Positions 8,601 to 17,604 are shown, counted from the first letter of the stretch. The stretch is DNA of 54,225 nt from Oceanobacillus polygoni (GCF_008304605.1 NZ_PIJY01000023.1:76806-131030); one strand, 5' to 3'. Translations and numbers: made by a program. Notes: generated by a model from the letters alone, not told the origin.

Positions 8601-8745
8601 AAAGTGCGAACTATCTGCTGTGGTAGGAGCAACTGTCGCCGTCCCCGGACTGGTTAGAACAAGGCCATTGTTCAGTGTATTCTCCTAATATTGAGTATGA
8701 GCACTAAGCAAGTACCCACCATTGCACATTAGTTCGCAGTTAATA
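8601..8745 (+). ncRNA. Candidate structured leader RNA upstream of larB
   Basis: The 268-bp gap before larB contains a closing stem TGCGAACTA (8605-8613) with TAGTTCGCA (8730-8738), 9 of 9 paired. Inside are TAGGAG/CTCCTA (8624-8629 with 8682-8687), GAACAA/TTGTTC (8657-8662 with 8668-8673) and an alternative GTGG/CCAC pairing (8620-8623 with 8716-8719) that competes with the first inner stem. No terminator hairpin with a T run follows. It could be a nickel- or cofactor-responsive leader; I cannot match it to a known class. Confidence 0.45.
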
Positions 8746-8827
8746 TTTTTATGTTAGGAAACAATTTTTTTGAAGATGTTCAAATTAGTCCTATCAATAG
8801 ATAGGAGTTGCAAGGCGAGGTAACGTG

Positions 8828-9571
8828 ATGGATGAAATTTTAAAACAACTTCAAGATGGAACGATAAGTATCGAACAAGCAAAGGAACAATTGGCTCCAT
8901 ACGAGAACCTAGGCTTTGCTAAGGTTGATCATCATCGCCCAAAAAGGCAGGGATTTCCAGAAGTAATTTATGGCGAAGGAAAGACTGTCGAGCAAATCCA
9001 AGCAATTATCCATGCGATAAAAGCAAAGAATAATAATATACTTGTTACGAGAGTGGCGAAAGAAAAAGCTGCTCCTATATTAGAGGTGCATCCAGAGCTA
9101 CATTATGACGAAACAGCAAGGCTAATTTATTGGAAGCGAGAGGTTGCTCCAGCTAATGTTGGCCAAGGGTATATTGCAGTTATCTGTGCAGGAACATCAG
9201 ACTTGGAAGTAGCAGAAGAAGCGGCAATTACAGCTGAGGTGATGGGGTGCAATGTCCGTCGCATTTATGATGTTGGTGTTGCTGGAATTCACCGCCTACT
9301 TGATAATTTAGAAGAAATTCAGCATGCAACGGTTTCAATTGTAGTGGCAGGAATGGAAGGAGCACTTCCAAGTGTTGTTGGAGGGCTCGTCTCTCATCCG
9401 TTAATTGCTGTACCAACAAGTGTGGGCTATGGAGCTAATTTCCAAGGACTCTCTGCGTTACTGACGATGTTGAATAGTTGCGCATCCGGAGTTAGTGTAG
9501 TCAATATTGATAATGGCTTCGGTGGAGCGTATAATGCCGTTTTAATCGATCGCTTAGCGAATAAAGCGTAA
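8828..9571 (+). CDS. larB: Nickel-pincer cofactor biosynthesis carboxylase LarB
   Basis: LarB carboxylates and hydrolyses nicotinic acid adenine dinucleotide to the dicarboxylated mononucleotide, the first step of LarA cofactor synthesis. It is 247 aa, the usual length. The N-terminal part (to about 110) is LarB-specific; the rest is a PurE-like domain with ICAGTSDLEVAEEA, VAGMEGALPSVVGGL and GFGGAYNA. ATG at 8828 has AAGGCGAGG in front; a GTG three bases earlier is less likely. larC2 follows 18 bp on, so the two are co-transcribed. LarE, the sulfur transferase that acts next, is not encoded in this window. Confidence 0.95.
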   Translation: MDEILKQLQDGTISIEQAKEQLAPYENLGFAKVDHHRPKRQGFPEVIYGEGKTVEQIQAIIHAIKAKNNNILVTRVAKEKAAPILEVHPELHYDETARLIYWKREVAPANVGQGYIAVICAGTSDLEVAEEAAITAEVMGCNVRRIYDVGVAGIHRLLDNLEEIQHATVSIVVAGMEGALPSVVGGLVSHPLIAVPTSVGYGANFQGLSALLTMLNSCASGVSVVNIDNGFGGAYNAVLIDRLANKA

Positions 9572-9589
9572 TGCAAAGAAGGTGTATTG

Positions 9590-10069
9590 ATGAATTCCTA
9601 TCGACCTCCAAATGAAGAGCATATTGATAATCACATGGTAAAAATGGAAGTTAATCTAGATGATATTTCTGGTGAGTGGCTAGGATATGTAATGGACATG
9701 CTTTTTAACGCTGGCGCAAATGATGTGTTCTATACACCCATTTACATGAAAAAAAACAGACCAGGCGTATTACTTCAACTGCTTTGCCGCGAGGAAGCAA
9801 TAGATGAGATGAAGGAAATCTTGCTACAGGAAACAACAACGCTTGGTATTCGTTATTATCCATTAACCGTTCATCGGATGGAGCGGATTTTTATAACAGT
9901 GAATACGAAGTGGGGACCTGTTACAGTGAAACAGGGAATTCGGAGAGGGGAAGTTTTCCAAAGTTCTCCAGAATATGAAGAATGTAGACAAATTGCAGAA
10001 ACCCATGCTATTCCGTTGAAGCAGGTTTATGAGGAAGTTTGGAGTCAATTAAAAAAAAGTGATGGATAA
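9590..10069 (+). CDS. larC2: Nickel-pincer cofactor insertase, C-terminal half (LarC2)
   Basis: 159 aa matching the C-terminal domain of LarC: KMEVNLDDISGEWLGYVMDMLFNAGANDVFYTPIYMKKNRPG is the typical entry, shown here only as positions 19-60. It must pair with LarC1 (3362-4210) to give the nickel-inserting enzyme. In Lactobacillus plantarum the two halves are adjacent and joined by a programmed frameshift; here they are fully separate genes with larA, the SDR, gntK and larB between. The ATG at 9590 has AAGGTG in front. A strong terminator closes the operon. Confidence 0.92.
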   Translation: MNSYRPPNEEHIDNHMVKMEVNLDDISGEWLGYVMDMLFNAGANDVFYTPIYMKKNRPGVLLQLLCREEAIDEMKEILLQETTTLGIRYYPLTVHRMERIFITVNTKWGPVTVKQGIRRGEVFQSSPEYEECRQIAETHAIPLKQVYEEVWSQLKKSDG

Positions 10070-10132
10070 TCATAATTCTTTACCCAAATCATTTCCTTCG
10101 TTTCAGGATGTAAGCTTTTAAATAAATAGATT

Positions 10133-10179
10133 AAAAAGACCTTAAAGATGCCTTTTCAGTGCATCTTTAAGGTCTTTTT
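10133..10179 (+). terminator. Terminator after larC2
   Basis: Perfect 19-bp stem (10133-10151 with 10161-10179), 9-nt loop, T-rich 3' end. Closes larB-larC2 and probably the whole lar/gnt operon. Confidence 0.9.
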
Positions 10180-10283
10180 ATAATTAGTTAACTCGTTTTA
10201 TGTTAGAGAAAGGTAGTATTTTTTAAAAAAGGGGGTGCAAACAGTAAGAAGAATTAATCCCCAAAATAAAACGTTAAAAACAC

Positions 10284-10344
10284 TTGTCATTCTAAACGCT
10301 TACAACTATAATAGTTAATGTTGTTAGTTTGTTTACTATACAAA
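10284..10344 (+). promoter_or_regulatory. Promoter, cre and ROK operator of the zinc dehydrogenase gene
   Basis: TTGTCA (10284-10289), 17-nt spacer, perfect TATAAT (10307-10312). The cre (10291-10304, TCTAAACGCTTACA) lies in the spacer, two bases after the -35. The operator TTTGTTT-ACT-ATACAAA (10328-10344) has one arm mismatch. Confidence 0.8.
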
Positions 10345-10424
10345 TTAAATATTCATGCTAATGTGATAATATACAATATTAAGACAGTTTTATTAATGCA
10401 ACTGATTAAATTGAGGTGATATCA

Positions 10425-11444
10425 ATGAAAGCGATTAGAATCCCGGAAGCACATATCATTGAGATCTTGGATATTCCGGTACCTGAGCTAGAGAAAGATA
10501 ATGAAGTGAAAGTAAAAATAAAACGCGTTGGAATTTGTGGATCGGACATGCATATTTATCATGGTACAAACCCACTTGCAACGTACCCAAGAATTGTTGG
10601 GCATGAAGTGACAGGCGAAATTGTTGAAGTTGGTTCTGGGGTTTCCAAAGTATCTGTTGGAGATCATGTTGTGATTGAGCCAATTACTTACTGTGGTGAA
10701 TGCTATGCATGTAAGAATGGGAGACCAAATGTATGTAAAGAAGTCTCTGTATTTGGTGTCCATGAAGATGGGGGCATGCGAGAATTTGTTGTTTTAGAAG
10801 ATAGACAGGTTCATAAAGTAGATTCCGAAATTGATTGGGATGAGGCAGTAATGGCAGAGCCTTATACAATCGGTGCCCAAGCTACATGGAGAGGGAATGT
10901 TGAAGAAGGACAAACTGTATTTATTCAAGGAGCAGGACCTATTGGTATTACGGTTCTAAAATTAGCTAAGCTCCGTGATGCGACGGTTATCATTTCTGAT
11001 TTTACCAATGAACGTCTAGCGTTTGCGAAAGAAAATGGAGCAGATTATACGATTAACCCATCTGAAGATGATGTAAGTGGTCAAATAAATGAAATTACAA
11101 ATGGGGAAGGTGCCAATGTTGTGATTGATGCAGTTGGTGTGCCGCAAACATTCGAATTAGCGGTTGAGGTAGCTTCACCTGCAGGTAATGTTGTTACATT
11201 AGGGTTCAATGCAACTCCATCATCAATTGCAATGATGCACATCACGAAAAAAGAATTAACAATCGCTGGTTCAAGACTGCAAACAAATCAGTTTGGAAAA
11301 GTGGTAGAGCTGATTAATTCTAAAAAATTAACGCATAATGGCCTTGTGACACATCGTTTCCATGTCGATCAAGTAAAAGAGGCATTTGAATTTATTGAGA
11401 AAAACCCAGATAAAGTAAGAAAAGCAGTTATTGAATTTGAATGA
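10425..11444 (+). CDS. Zinc-dependent alcohol dehydrogenase, sugar-acid type
   Basis: 339-aa medium-chain dehydrogenase. Catalytic zinc ligands are in [16 protein letters not shown] and the later E in MAEP; the structural zinc loop [15 protein letters not shown] is complete; the NAD fold has GAGPIG. It resembles YjmD, L-idonate 5-dehydrogenase and L-galactonate oxidoreductase. It probably oxidises a hexonate or polyol to a keto acid, or runs in the reducing direction on fructuronate. ATG at 10425 has GAGGTGAT. It is transcribed alone from a cre/ROK-operator promoter, with a hairpin between it and gntP. Confidence 0.85.
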   Translation: MKAIRIPEAHIIEILDIPVPELEKDNEVKVKIKRVGICGSDMHIYHGTNPLATYPRIVGHEVTGEIVEVGSGVSKVSVGDHVVIEPITYCGECYACKNGRPNVCKEVSVFGVHEDGGMREFVVLEDRQVHKVDSEIDWDEAVMAEPYTIGAQATWRGNVEEGQTVFIQGAGPIGITVLKLAKLRDATVIISDFTNERLAFAKENGADYTINPSEDDVSGQINEITNGEGANVVIDAVGVPQTFELAVEVASPAGNVVTLGFNATPSSIAMMHITKKELTIAGSRLQTNQFGKVVELINSKKLTHNGLVTHRFHVDQVKEAFEFIEKNPDKVRKAVIEFE

Positions 11445-11456
11445 TTAGAAAAAAAT

Positions 11457-11487
11457 AAAGGCTTTAGCCATTAGCTAAAGCCTTTTA
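11457..11487 (+). terminator. Terminator between dehydrogenase and gntP
   Basis: 12-bp perfect stem (11457-11468 with 11474-11485) around CATTA, ending TTTT. The T run is short, so read-through into gntP is likely. Confidence 0.7.
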
Positions 11488-11549
11488 AAACCCAGAATGA
11501 AAACGGGTTCATTACACATCTGAGTGAAGACATAAGGGGAGAGAAAGTT

Positions 11550-12896
11550 ATGCCATTACTAATTGTTGCGTTGGGTATTGTTGTATTACTCATCTTAATT
11601 ATGAAGTTTAATTTGAATACATTTATTTCATTAGTTGTTGTGTCATTCTTAATTGCATTGGCACTAGGAATGCCAATCGATCAAATCGTTAAAACGATTG
11701 AAACTGGAATGGGAGGTACACTGGGTGGTATCGCATTAGTATTCGGTCTCGGAGCAATCCTCGGGAAATTGATTGCAGATGCAGGTGGAGCCCAGCGTAT
11801 CGCAATGACGTTAATTGATAAATTTGGAGAAAAGCGAATCCAATGGGCCGTTGTAGCAGCTGGATTCATTCTAGGTATCGCATTGTTTTTCGAAGTAGGT
11901 CTTGTATTATTAATTCCAATTGTTTATCAGATTTCCAAACAAATTAACATTTCATTCCTTTGGTTAGGAATGCCGATGGCGACAGCTTTATCTGTTACGC
12001 ATGCGTTCCTGCCGCCACATCCAGGCCCAACGGTTATTGCGCAAGAATATGGAGCAAACGTAGGGATGGTATTGGTTTATGGATTCATCATTGCTATTCC
12101 GACTGTTATTATCGCAGGACCACTCTTTGCGAAGGTTGCAAGGAAGTACGCACCATCAGCATTTGAGAAAACGCCTACAGGCAGTATGGCTTCAATCGGT
12201 GATGCGAAACAATTTAAATTAGAAGATACACCAAGTTTCGCGATTAGTGCTTTTACAGCATTATTCCCTGTTATTTTAATGGCGATTTCAACGATTGTAT
12301 CGTTATTAAGGGATCCAGAAACGGACAATGTTTTCTTTGATTTTGTGGCGATGGTTGGTGCACCGACTACGGTTATGCTTATATCCGTATTGCTTGCAGT
12401 ATACACAATGGGTGTCGCACGTAAGATTCCAATGAAAGACCTAATGAAGTCTGCCGAGAATTCAATTGCAGCTATTGGGATGATGTTATTAATCCTTGGT
12501 GCTGGTGGTTCATTAAAGCAAGTATTAATCGATGGTGGTGTTGGTGATTATGTTGCACAGATCTTCGAAGGAAGTACGATTTCACCATTAATTCTAGCTT
12601 GGTTGATTGCGGCTTTAATTAGACTTGCACAAGGTTCTGCAACTGTTGCTGCGTTAACAACAGCAGGTCTTGTTCTTCCAATGATGGTAGGTACAGATGT
12701 AAATGTAGAGTTAATGGTACTTGCAACTGGTGCTGGTAGTATTATTGCCTCTCACGTAAATGATACTGGATTCTGGATTGTGAAAGAATCCTTTGGTTTA
12801 ACGATGAAAGAAACATTTGCAACATGGACAGTACTCGAGACACTGATTTCTATTTGTGGTCTAGTGTTTGTGTTAGGGTTGAGCTTGTTTGTTTAA
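11550..12896 (+). CDS. gntP: GntP-family gluconate:H+ symporter
   Basis: 448-aa integral membrane protein with about 12 hydrophobic segments and GntP landmarks: the N-terminal LIVALGIVVLLILIMKF segment, FLPPHPGP near residue 150, and SGSATVAALTTAG-like QGSATVAALTTAG in the C-terminal half, followed by SHVNDTGFW. It should import gluconate or a related hexonate with protons. GGGGAGAG precedes the ATG. It lies 105 bp after the dehydrogenase gene and has no own ROK operator, so expression may depend on read-through. The substrate may be D-mannonate or another aldonate rather than gluconate. Confidence 0.93.
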   Translation: MPLLIVALGIVVLLILIMKFNLNTFISLVVVSFLIALALGMPIDQIVKTIETGMGGTLGGIALVFGLGAILGKLIADAGGAQRIAMTLIDKFGEKRIQWAVVAAGFILGIALFFEVGLVLLIPIVYQISKQINISFLWLGMPMATALSVTHAFLPPHPGPTVIAQEYGANVGMVLVYGFIIAIPTVIIAGPLFAKVARKYAPSAFEKTPTGSMASIGDAKQFKLEDTPSFAISAFTALFPVILMAISTIVSLLRDPETDNVFFDFVAMVGAPTTVMLISVLLAVYTMGVARKIPMKDLMKSAENSIAAIGMMLLILGAGGSLKQVLIDGGVGDYVAQIFEGSTISPLILAWLIAALIRLAQGSATVAALTTAGLVLPMMVGTDVNVELMVLATGAGSIIASHVNDTGFWIVKESFGLTMKETFATWTVLETLISICGLVFVLGLSLFV

Positions 12897-12906
12897 GGAA
12901 TTTTGG

Positions 12907-12940
12907 AAAGGCTTTGGGTTCGTATCCCAAAGCCTTTTTT
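12907..12940 (+). terminator. Terminator after gntP
   Basis: 12-bp perfect stem (12907-12918 with 12926-12937), 7-nt loop, then a six-T run. The rest of the gap to 13198 shows no gene and no site I can name. Confidence 0.93.
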
Positions 12941-13198
12941 AGATTAAAAATAAATTGCTTTTAAAGGGGTTTAATATCGAGTTTAGTTCTCAATTTAACA
13001 ATGAAGGTGGGGAGCTAAAAATAACTGATTAAATATTTTTGAAGGCATATTACCGGTTCTGTTATCAAGATGAAACGTTTAAAAATTGTTTGAGGATGAA
13101 GTTAGAGGTAATATGTTACATATTGATACGTGTGATTGTTAATATGAGTGGAACGGTTTATTCATTGGAAATGAAGTAATAGACGAGCTAGGGGTGTT

Positions 13199-14014
13199 AT
13201 GTTGGGAAATCAAAATATACTGGAAAATAATATTCGGATTAGAGAAAATAAACATAAAGATAGAAATTTAGTCGAGAAGCACTATCACCAAATCCATCAA
13301 ATCCTATATGTATTGGAAAATAGCGGAGAGATTATATTGAATGATCAAGTTCATCCATTTACACAAGATTGTTTAGCATTTATTACCCCGTATTCTCCTC
13401 ATTCCATTACTTCTGATACAAAAATGACGGTGCTTGTTCTTGAGTTTGAAATGAGCGATTTTGGAAACGATATGAAAAAGCTACTTTATCAACATCATTT
13501 TGATGAAACTAGGTTAATAAACATGAATCTATTCACGGCTGGAAATGTTAGGCAGTTATTAAGAAGAATGCTTTACGAGCAATCACAGGGGAAAGCGATT
13601 AATCAAATGTCTATGAAGATTTGTTTATCTGAATTATTACTTATTCTTCTTAGAAATAAAAAAGAACCAAGTATAACGAATGCAAATACTTTTCGCGCGG
13701 AGCGCTTGCGTAAATATATGGATACACATTATTTTGAAGTTACAAATGCTACGGAGTTATCTCAAAAAATAGGAATCAGTACTCGCCATGTCAATACTAT
13801 TTTTAAAGAACAATATAACACTACACCAATGAAATATTTGAATGAAGTACGTATGGAAGTGGCTAAAAAGTTACTAGTAGAGACAGATAATGATATTCCT
13901 TCCATCTGCTTTGAAATAGGTTTTGAATCACTTGCTACTTTCTATAGGAGATTTAAAGAATTCACTGGAGTCTCACCAAATAAATTTCGCTTAGAAAATA
14001 AGTTCTCTAGTTAA
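13199..14014 (+). CDS. AraC-family transcriptional regulator
   Basis: 271 aa: an N-terminal cupin-like sensor (HYHQIHQILYVLENSGEI, about residues 23-90) and a C-terminal double helix-turn-helix (about 170-270) with TNATELSQKIGISTRHVNTIFKEQ and the AraC signature SICFEIGFESLATFYRRFKEFTGVSPNKFR at its end. It reads the same way as the following oxidoreductase trio and is a likely activator of it. AGGGGTG lies before the ATG; a TTG three bases on is also possible. A terminator hairpin separates it from the next gene, so it is its own unit. Confidence 0.9.
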   Translation: MLGNQNILENNIRIRENKHKDRNLVEKHYHQIHQILYVLENSGEIILNDQVHPFTQDCLAFITPYSPHSITSDTKMTVLVLEFEMSDFGNDMKKLLYQHHFDETRLINMNLFTAGNVRQLLRRMLYEQSQGKAINQMSMKICLSELLLILLRNKKEPSITNANTFRAERLRKYMDTHYFEVTNATELSQKIGISTRHVNTIFKEQYNTTPMKYLNEVRMEVAKKLLVETDNDIPSICFEIGFESLATFYRRFKEFTGVSPNKFRLENKFSS

Positions 14015-14060
14015 AAAGCATTATTTGAGAAACTATCAACCGAATAAATTGAATTTATGT

Positions 14061-14117
14061 AAGCGCGTTTAATATATGAATTGATTTAATCGTATTTCAC
14101 AACGCGCTTATTTTTTA
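14061..14117 (+). terminator. Terminator after the AraC gene
   Basis: AAGCGCGTT (14061-14069) pairs with AACGCGCTT (14101-14109) over a 31-nt loop; six T follow. The left arm also reads as a cre-like GTAAGCGCG sequence. Confidence 0.75.
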
Positions 14118-14214
14118 TTTCCGAAAATGAGAATTAAATTCTTTGAATAATAAGACTTATCGCAAAAATGATTGTATGATAACGCTAAGAAATAAATTAT
14201 TCAGGAGGATAAAT

Positions 14215-15378
14215 ATGAAAGTACATCAAATTGGGATTATTATGAACGGAGTAACAGGCCGTATGGGTACTAATCAGCATTTAATTCGCTCAATTGTTGC
14301 GATACGTGAACAGGGAGGAATTGAGTTATCTAGTGGTGATAAGATTATGCCTGATCCGATTTTAGTAGGAAGACGTGCAAATCGTTTAGAAGAATTAGCA
14401 AAAGTCTATCAGTTATCACGTTGGACAACAGATTTAGATGAGGCATTATCTGATGATTATAATCAAATCTATTTTGATGCACAAACAACTGTAAGAAGAT
14501 CCGAAGCAATTCACAAAGCAATTGCAGCAGGGAAACATATTTACTGTGAGAAACCAACTGCAACAAATTTTGAGGATGCGATTGAACTTGCTCAATTAGC
14601 AACTGAAGCGGGAGTGAAAAACGGGGTTGTTCAAGATAAATTATATCTTCCAGGACTATTAAAATTAAAACGCTTAATTGATTCAGGATTCTTTGGGAAA
14701 ATTCTTAGCGTTCGAATGGACTTTGGTTATTGGGTTTTTGAAGGAGACTGGCAAGAAGGTCAACGCCCATCTTGGAATTATCGAAAAGAAGATGGGGGTG
14801 GAATGATTGTCGATATGTATCCACATTGGAGTTATGTCATACAAGATCTTTTTGGGAAAATTGAATCCGTTTCCTGTATTGGAACTACTCATATTCCGGA
14901 ACGCGTTGATGAAAGCGGTAATACATATACTGCAACAGCAGATGATGCAGCGTATGGAATGTTTGAACTTGAAAATGGTGTGATTGTTCAAGCGAATTCC
15001 TCCTGGGCAGTCCGTGTAAATCGAGATGATTTGTTTACGGTACAGGTGGATGGTATCGAAGGAAGTGCTGTGGCAGGTTTAAGAAATTGTAAAGTCCAGC
15101 ATCGTGTTAACTCGCCAAAGCCAGTCTGGAATCCAGACATTCCAAATCCATTTGATTTCCAATCACACTGGAAAGAAGTACCAGACAACAAAGTATTTGA
15201 TAATGCCTTTAAAGTTCAGTGGGAAATGTTTTTAAAACATGTTGTTGCAGACGAAGCCTATACGTTGGATTTATATAAAGGAGCAGAAGGGATTCAGCTT
15301 GCAGAAGCTGCACTGCAATCATGGAATGAACGTCGATGGGTTGCAGTACCAGGGGTTAAAAATAAGGTGAATGTGTAG
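14215..15378 (+). CDS. Gfo/Idh/MocA oxidoreductase with DapB-like nucleotide loop
   Basis: 387-aa NAD(P)-dependent oxidoreductase. Its N-terminal loop GVTGRMGTN looks like that of dihydrodipicolinate reductase, but the CEKP motif (EKPTATN), the DFGYWVF segment and the overall two-domain length are those of the MocA family. It probably oxidises or reduces a sugar-derived carbonyl. Start at 14215 has AGGAGG; earlier in-frame starts lack it. It is followed within 12 bp by a DUF993 aldolase-like gene and then a TIM-barrel isomerase, a three-enzyme operon under the AraC gene upstream. Substrate unknown. Confidence 0.85.
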   Translation: MKVHQIGIIMNGVTGRMGTNQHLIRSIVAIREQGGIELSSGDKIMPDPILVGRRANRLEELAKVYQLSRWTTDLDEALSDDYNQIYFDAQTTVRRSEAIHKAIAAGKHIYCEKPTATNFEDAIELAQLATEAGVKNGVVQDKLYLPGLLKLKRLIDSGFFGKILSVRMDFGYWVFEGDWQEGQRPSWNYRKEDGGGMIVDMYPHWSYVIQDLFGKIESVSCIGTTHIPERVDESGNTYTATADDAAYGMFELENGVIVQANSSWAVRVNRDDLFTVQVDGIEGSAVAGLRNCKVQHRVNSPKPVWNPDIPNPFDFQSHWKEVPDNKVFDNAFKVQWEMFLKHVVADEAYTLDLYKGAEGIQLAEAALQSWNERRWVAVPGVKNKVNV

Positions 15379-15390
15379 GAGGTAGTGTTG

Positions 15391-16572
15391 GTGAATTCTA
15401 TAAAATTGCCGAACAAAAACGGAGAGTTATATACGTATACACCACAAGATTCTGTTTCTGTTCATATTCCAGAGGTCCCATTTAAAAGCCGTATTGTTTA
15501 TTCGGCAGCACATGTGGTTGCCAATCCGCTTGCAGATACAGACCCAATTCAAAACAGTAAAATTGATTGGGAAACAACTCTAAAATACCGCCACTATTTA
15601 TGGTCTTTAGGTTTAGGTGTAGCCGAAGCAATGGATACTGCCCAACGCGGGATGGGGTTGAACTGGGAACATGCAAAGGAGTTAATAAGACAATCTGTAA
15701 AGGAAGCAAATTCTGTAAACGGATGGATCGCTTGTGGAGCTGGAACAGATCATTTGCTTCCGCATCCAAATTTAAAACTAGAAGAAGTCGAAAGAGCCTA
15801 CGCGGAGCAATGTGAATTTGTTGAGAAACAAGGTGGTCGTATTATCTTGATGGCAAGCCGCGCCTTAGCTGCGTGTGCGAAGACTCCAGAAGATTATGAG
15901 CGCGTCTACCGGAATGTATTGAATGAGGTTTCCGAACCAGTCATCTTACATTGGCTTGGTGATATGTTTGACCCAGCATTAAAAGCTTATTGGGGTCATG
16001 AGGATGTCGATCAAGCGATGGATGTTTGTCTACAAGTGATTAAGGAAAATGAGAGTAAGATTGATGGAATTAAAATTTCTCTACTGGATGACAAAAGGGA
16101 AATATTGATGAGGCGCCTTCTGCCTGATAGCGTCAAAATGTATACAGGAGATGACTTTAACTATCCTGACCTGATTAAAGGGGATGAACAAGGTTATTCT
16201 CACGCCCTACTAGGAATCTTTGATGCAATTGCGCCTGCAGCTGCAAGTGCAATGCACGCACTGGATGCGAATAATATCGAACAGTATGATGCAATTTTAG
16301 AAAAAACCGTTCCATTATCGCGCCATATTTTCCAAAAACCGACATATGCCTATAAAACTGGTGTTGTATTTATGGCATATTTGAATGGCCATCAATCTCA
16401 TTTTCGTATGATTGGCGGAGCAGAAGGGCAACGTTCCATCATTCATTTATCCGATTTATTCGTGATGGCAGATGATGCAGGATTATTAATGGATCCAGAG
16501 CTAGCTACAGAAAGAATGAAAAATGTCTTGGCTCAAGCGGGTGTTATGCAACCATCCAAGCAATTTATGTAA
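15391..16572 (+). CDS. DUF993 / dihydrodipicolinate synthase-like aldolase family protein
   Basis: About 393 aa, recognisable as the DUF993 family, a relative of the class I aldolases of the DapA group. Segments such as WIACGAGTDHLLPHPNLKLEEVERAYAEQ (only positions about 114-142 are meant) and HWLGDMFDPALKAYWGHED are characteristic. Function is not established; a retro-aldol cleavage of a keto-sugar acid would suit its place between an oxidoreductase and an isomerase. Three start codons lie in a row (GTG 15385, TTG 15388, GTG 15391); the AGGAGG at 15377-15382 best fits 15391. Confidence 0.8.
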   Translation: MNSIKLPNKNGELYTYTPQDSVSVHIPEVPFKSRIVYSAAHVVANPLADTDPIQNSKIDWETTLKYRHYLWSLGLGVAEAMDTAQRGMGLNWEHAKELIRQSVKEANSVNGWIACGAGTDHLLPHPNLKLEEVERAYAEQCEFVEKQGGRIILMASRALAACAKTPEDYERVYRNVLNEVSEPVILHWLGDMFDPALKAYWGHEDVDQAMDVCLQVIKENESKIDGIKISLLDDKREILMRRLLPDSVKMYTGDDFNYPDLIKGDEQGYSHALLGIFDAIAPAAASAMHALDANNIEQYDAILEKTVPLSRHIFQKPTYAYKTGVVFMAYLNGHQSHFRMIGGAEGQRSIIHLSDLFVMADDAGLLMDPELATERMKNVLAQAGVMQPSKQFM

Positions 16573-16592
16573 CATAGTAGGGGGCGTAAGTA

Positions 16593-17417
16593 ATGGCAGA
16601 AGATACATCCTTGTTAAAATACCTTAGTTTGAATCAAATTACAACGGAGCAGTGGAACCTAAAGGAAGCAGCTATCGGCTGTGCACAAGCAGAAGTTCCA
16701 TGGATATCAATATGGCGTCATAAATTAGAAGTATTCGGAATTGCAGAAAGTAAACGAATCATAAAGGATACAGGCCTAGAGGTTTCAAGTCTATGCCGTG
16801 GAGGGATGTTTCCAGCAGCGACGGAGGAACAACGTCGGAAAAACTTAGACGATAATAAACGAGCGGTGGAAGAAGCCGCTGAACTTGGTACGGATGTGCT
16901 CGTACTGGTCTGTGGACCAGCACCTGATCGGAATATTGATTTGTCTCGCCAGTGGGTAGGAGAAGGAATTGAACAACTTGTTCCATTTGCTGAATCCTAT
17001 GGTGTGAAACTGGGAATTGAACCACTTCATCCGATGTATGCGGCTGATCGTTCAGTAATCGTGACACTTGGTCAAGCAAATAAAATAGCAGAAGAGTATT
17101 CACCCGAACAAGTTGGGGTTGTTGTCGATGTCTTTCATGTATGGTGGGACCCGGAACTTTATAAACAGATTGCTCGTGCAAAGGAACGGATTCTCGGTTT
17201 TCATGTATCTGATTGGAATGTTCCAATTACGGATACTTTTAAAGCTCGTCGAATGATGGGAGATGGGGTAATAGAAATTCGTCGTATAAGAAAAGCGGTT
17301 GAAGAAGCGGGCTATCATGGACCAATTGAGGTTGAAATCATGAATCAAGACTTATGGGATATGCCTGGGGAGCACGTACTTAAATTGATGAAAGACAGTT
17401 TTGTAAAACATGTGTAA
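16593..17417 (+). CDS. Sugar phosphate isomerase/epimerase, xylose isomerase-like TIM barrel
   Basis: 274-aa AP-endonuclease-2/xylose isomerase-type TIM barrel. Metal-ligand candidates are E in GIEPLHPMY, D/H in VVDVFHVWWDPEL, H in GFHVSDWN and E in GPIEVEIMNQD. Such proteins isomerise or epimerise keto-sugars, or act as dehydratases (IolE type). It is the last gene of the oxidoreductase-DUF993-isomerase operon, 20 bp after DUF993, with AGGGGGC before the ATG, and is followed by a hairpin. The exact reaction cannot be told. Confidence 0.85.
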   Translation: MAEDTSLLKYLSLNQITTEQWNLKEAAIGCAQAEVPWISIWRHKLEVFGIAESKRIIKDTGLEVSSLCRGGMFPAATEEQRRKNLDDNKRAVEEAAELGTDVLVLVCGPAPDRNIDLSRQWVGEGIEQLVPFAESYGVKLGIEPLHPMYAADRSVIVTLGQANKIAEEYSPEQVGVVVDVFHVWWDPELYKQIARAKERILGFHVSDWNVPITDTFKARRMMGDGVIEIRRIRKAVEEAGYHGPIEVEIMNQDLWDMPGEHVLKLMKDSFVKHV

Positions 17418-17427
17418 GAAAGGGTTG

Positions 17428-17455
17428 GAGAATAGTTTGATTCGCTATTCTCTTT
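17428..17455 (+). terminator. Hairpin after the isomerase gene
   Basis: GAGAATAG (17428-17435) with CTATTCTC (17445-17452), then TTTCC. Weak T run. Confidence 0.6.
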
Positions 17456-17569
17456 CCTGCGTTCTGAAAGAATAAATATTTAATAGATTCAATGGTGTAA
17501 TAATAAAAGATTTATTCGTGACGATAATATGACTTTTGATTTAGCTTATACAAAATAAAAAAGAATTTT

Positions 17570-17583
17570 TGTAAGCGTTAACA
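17570..17583 (+). promoter_or_regulatory. cre site before the first TRAP operon
   Basis: TGTAAGCGTTAACA fits the cre consensus at every fixed position. It is only 22 bp before the start codon, so it acts as a roadblock or near the transcription start. I see no TTTGTTT-type ROK operator and no clear -35/-10 pair here. Confidence 0.8.
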
Positions 17584-17604
17584 GTCAGGGTGAGGAGGAG
17601 TTAT

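Noticed and set aside
14061..14109. cre site in the AraC terminator
   Set aside because: The GTAAGCGCG match comes from the GC stem of the hairpin and is downstream of the gene.
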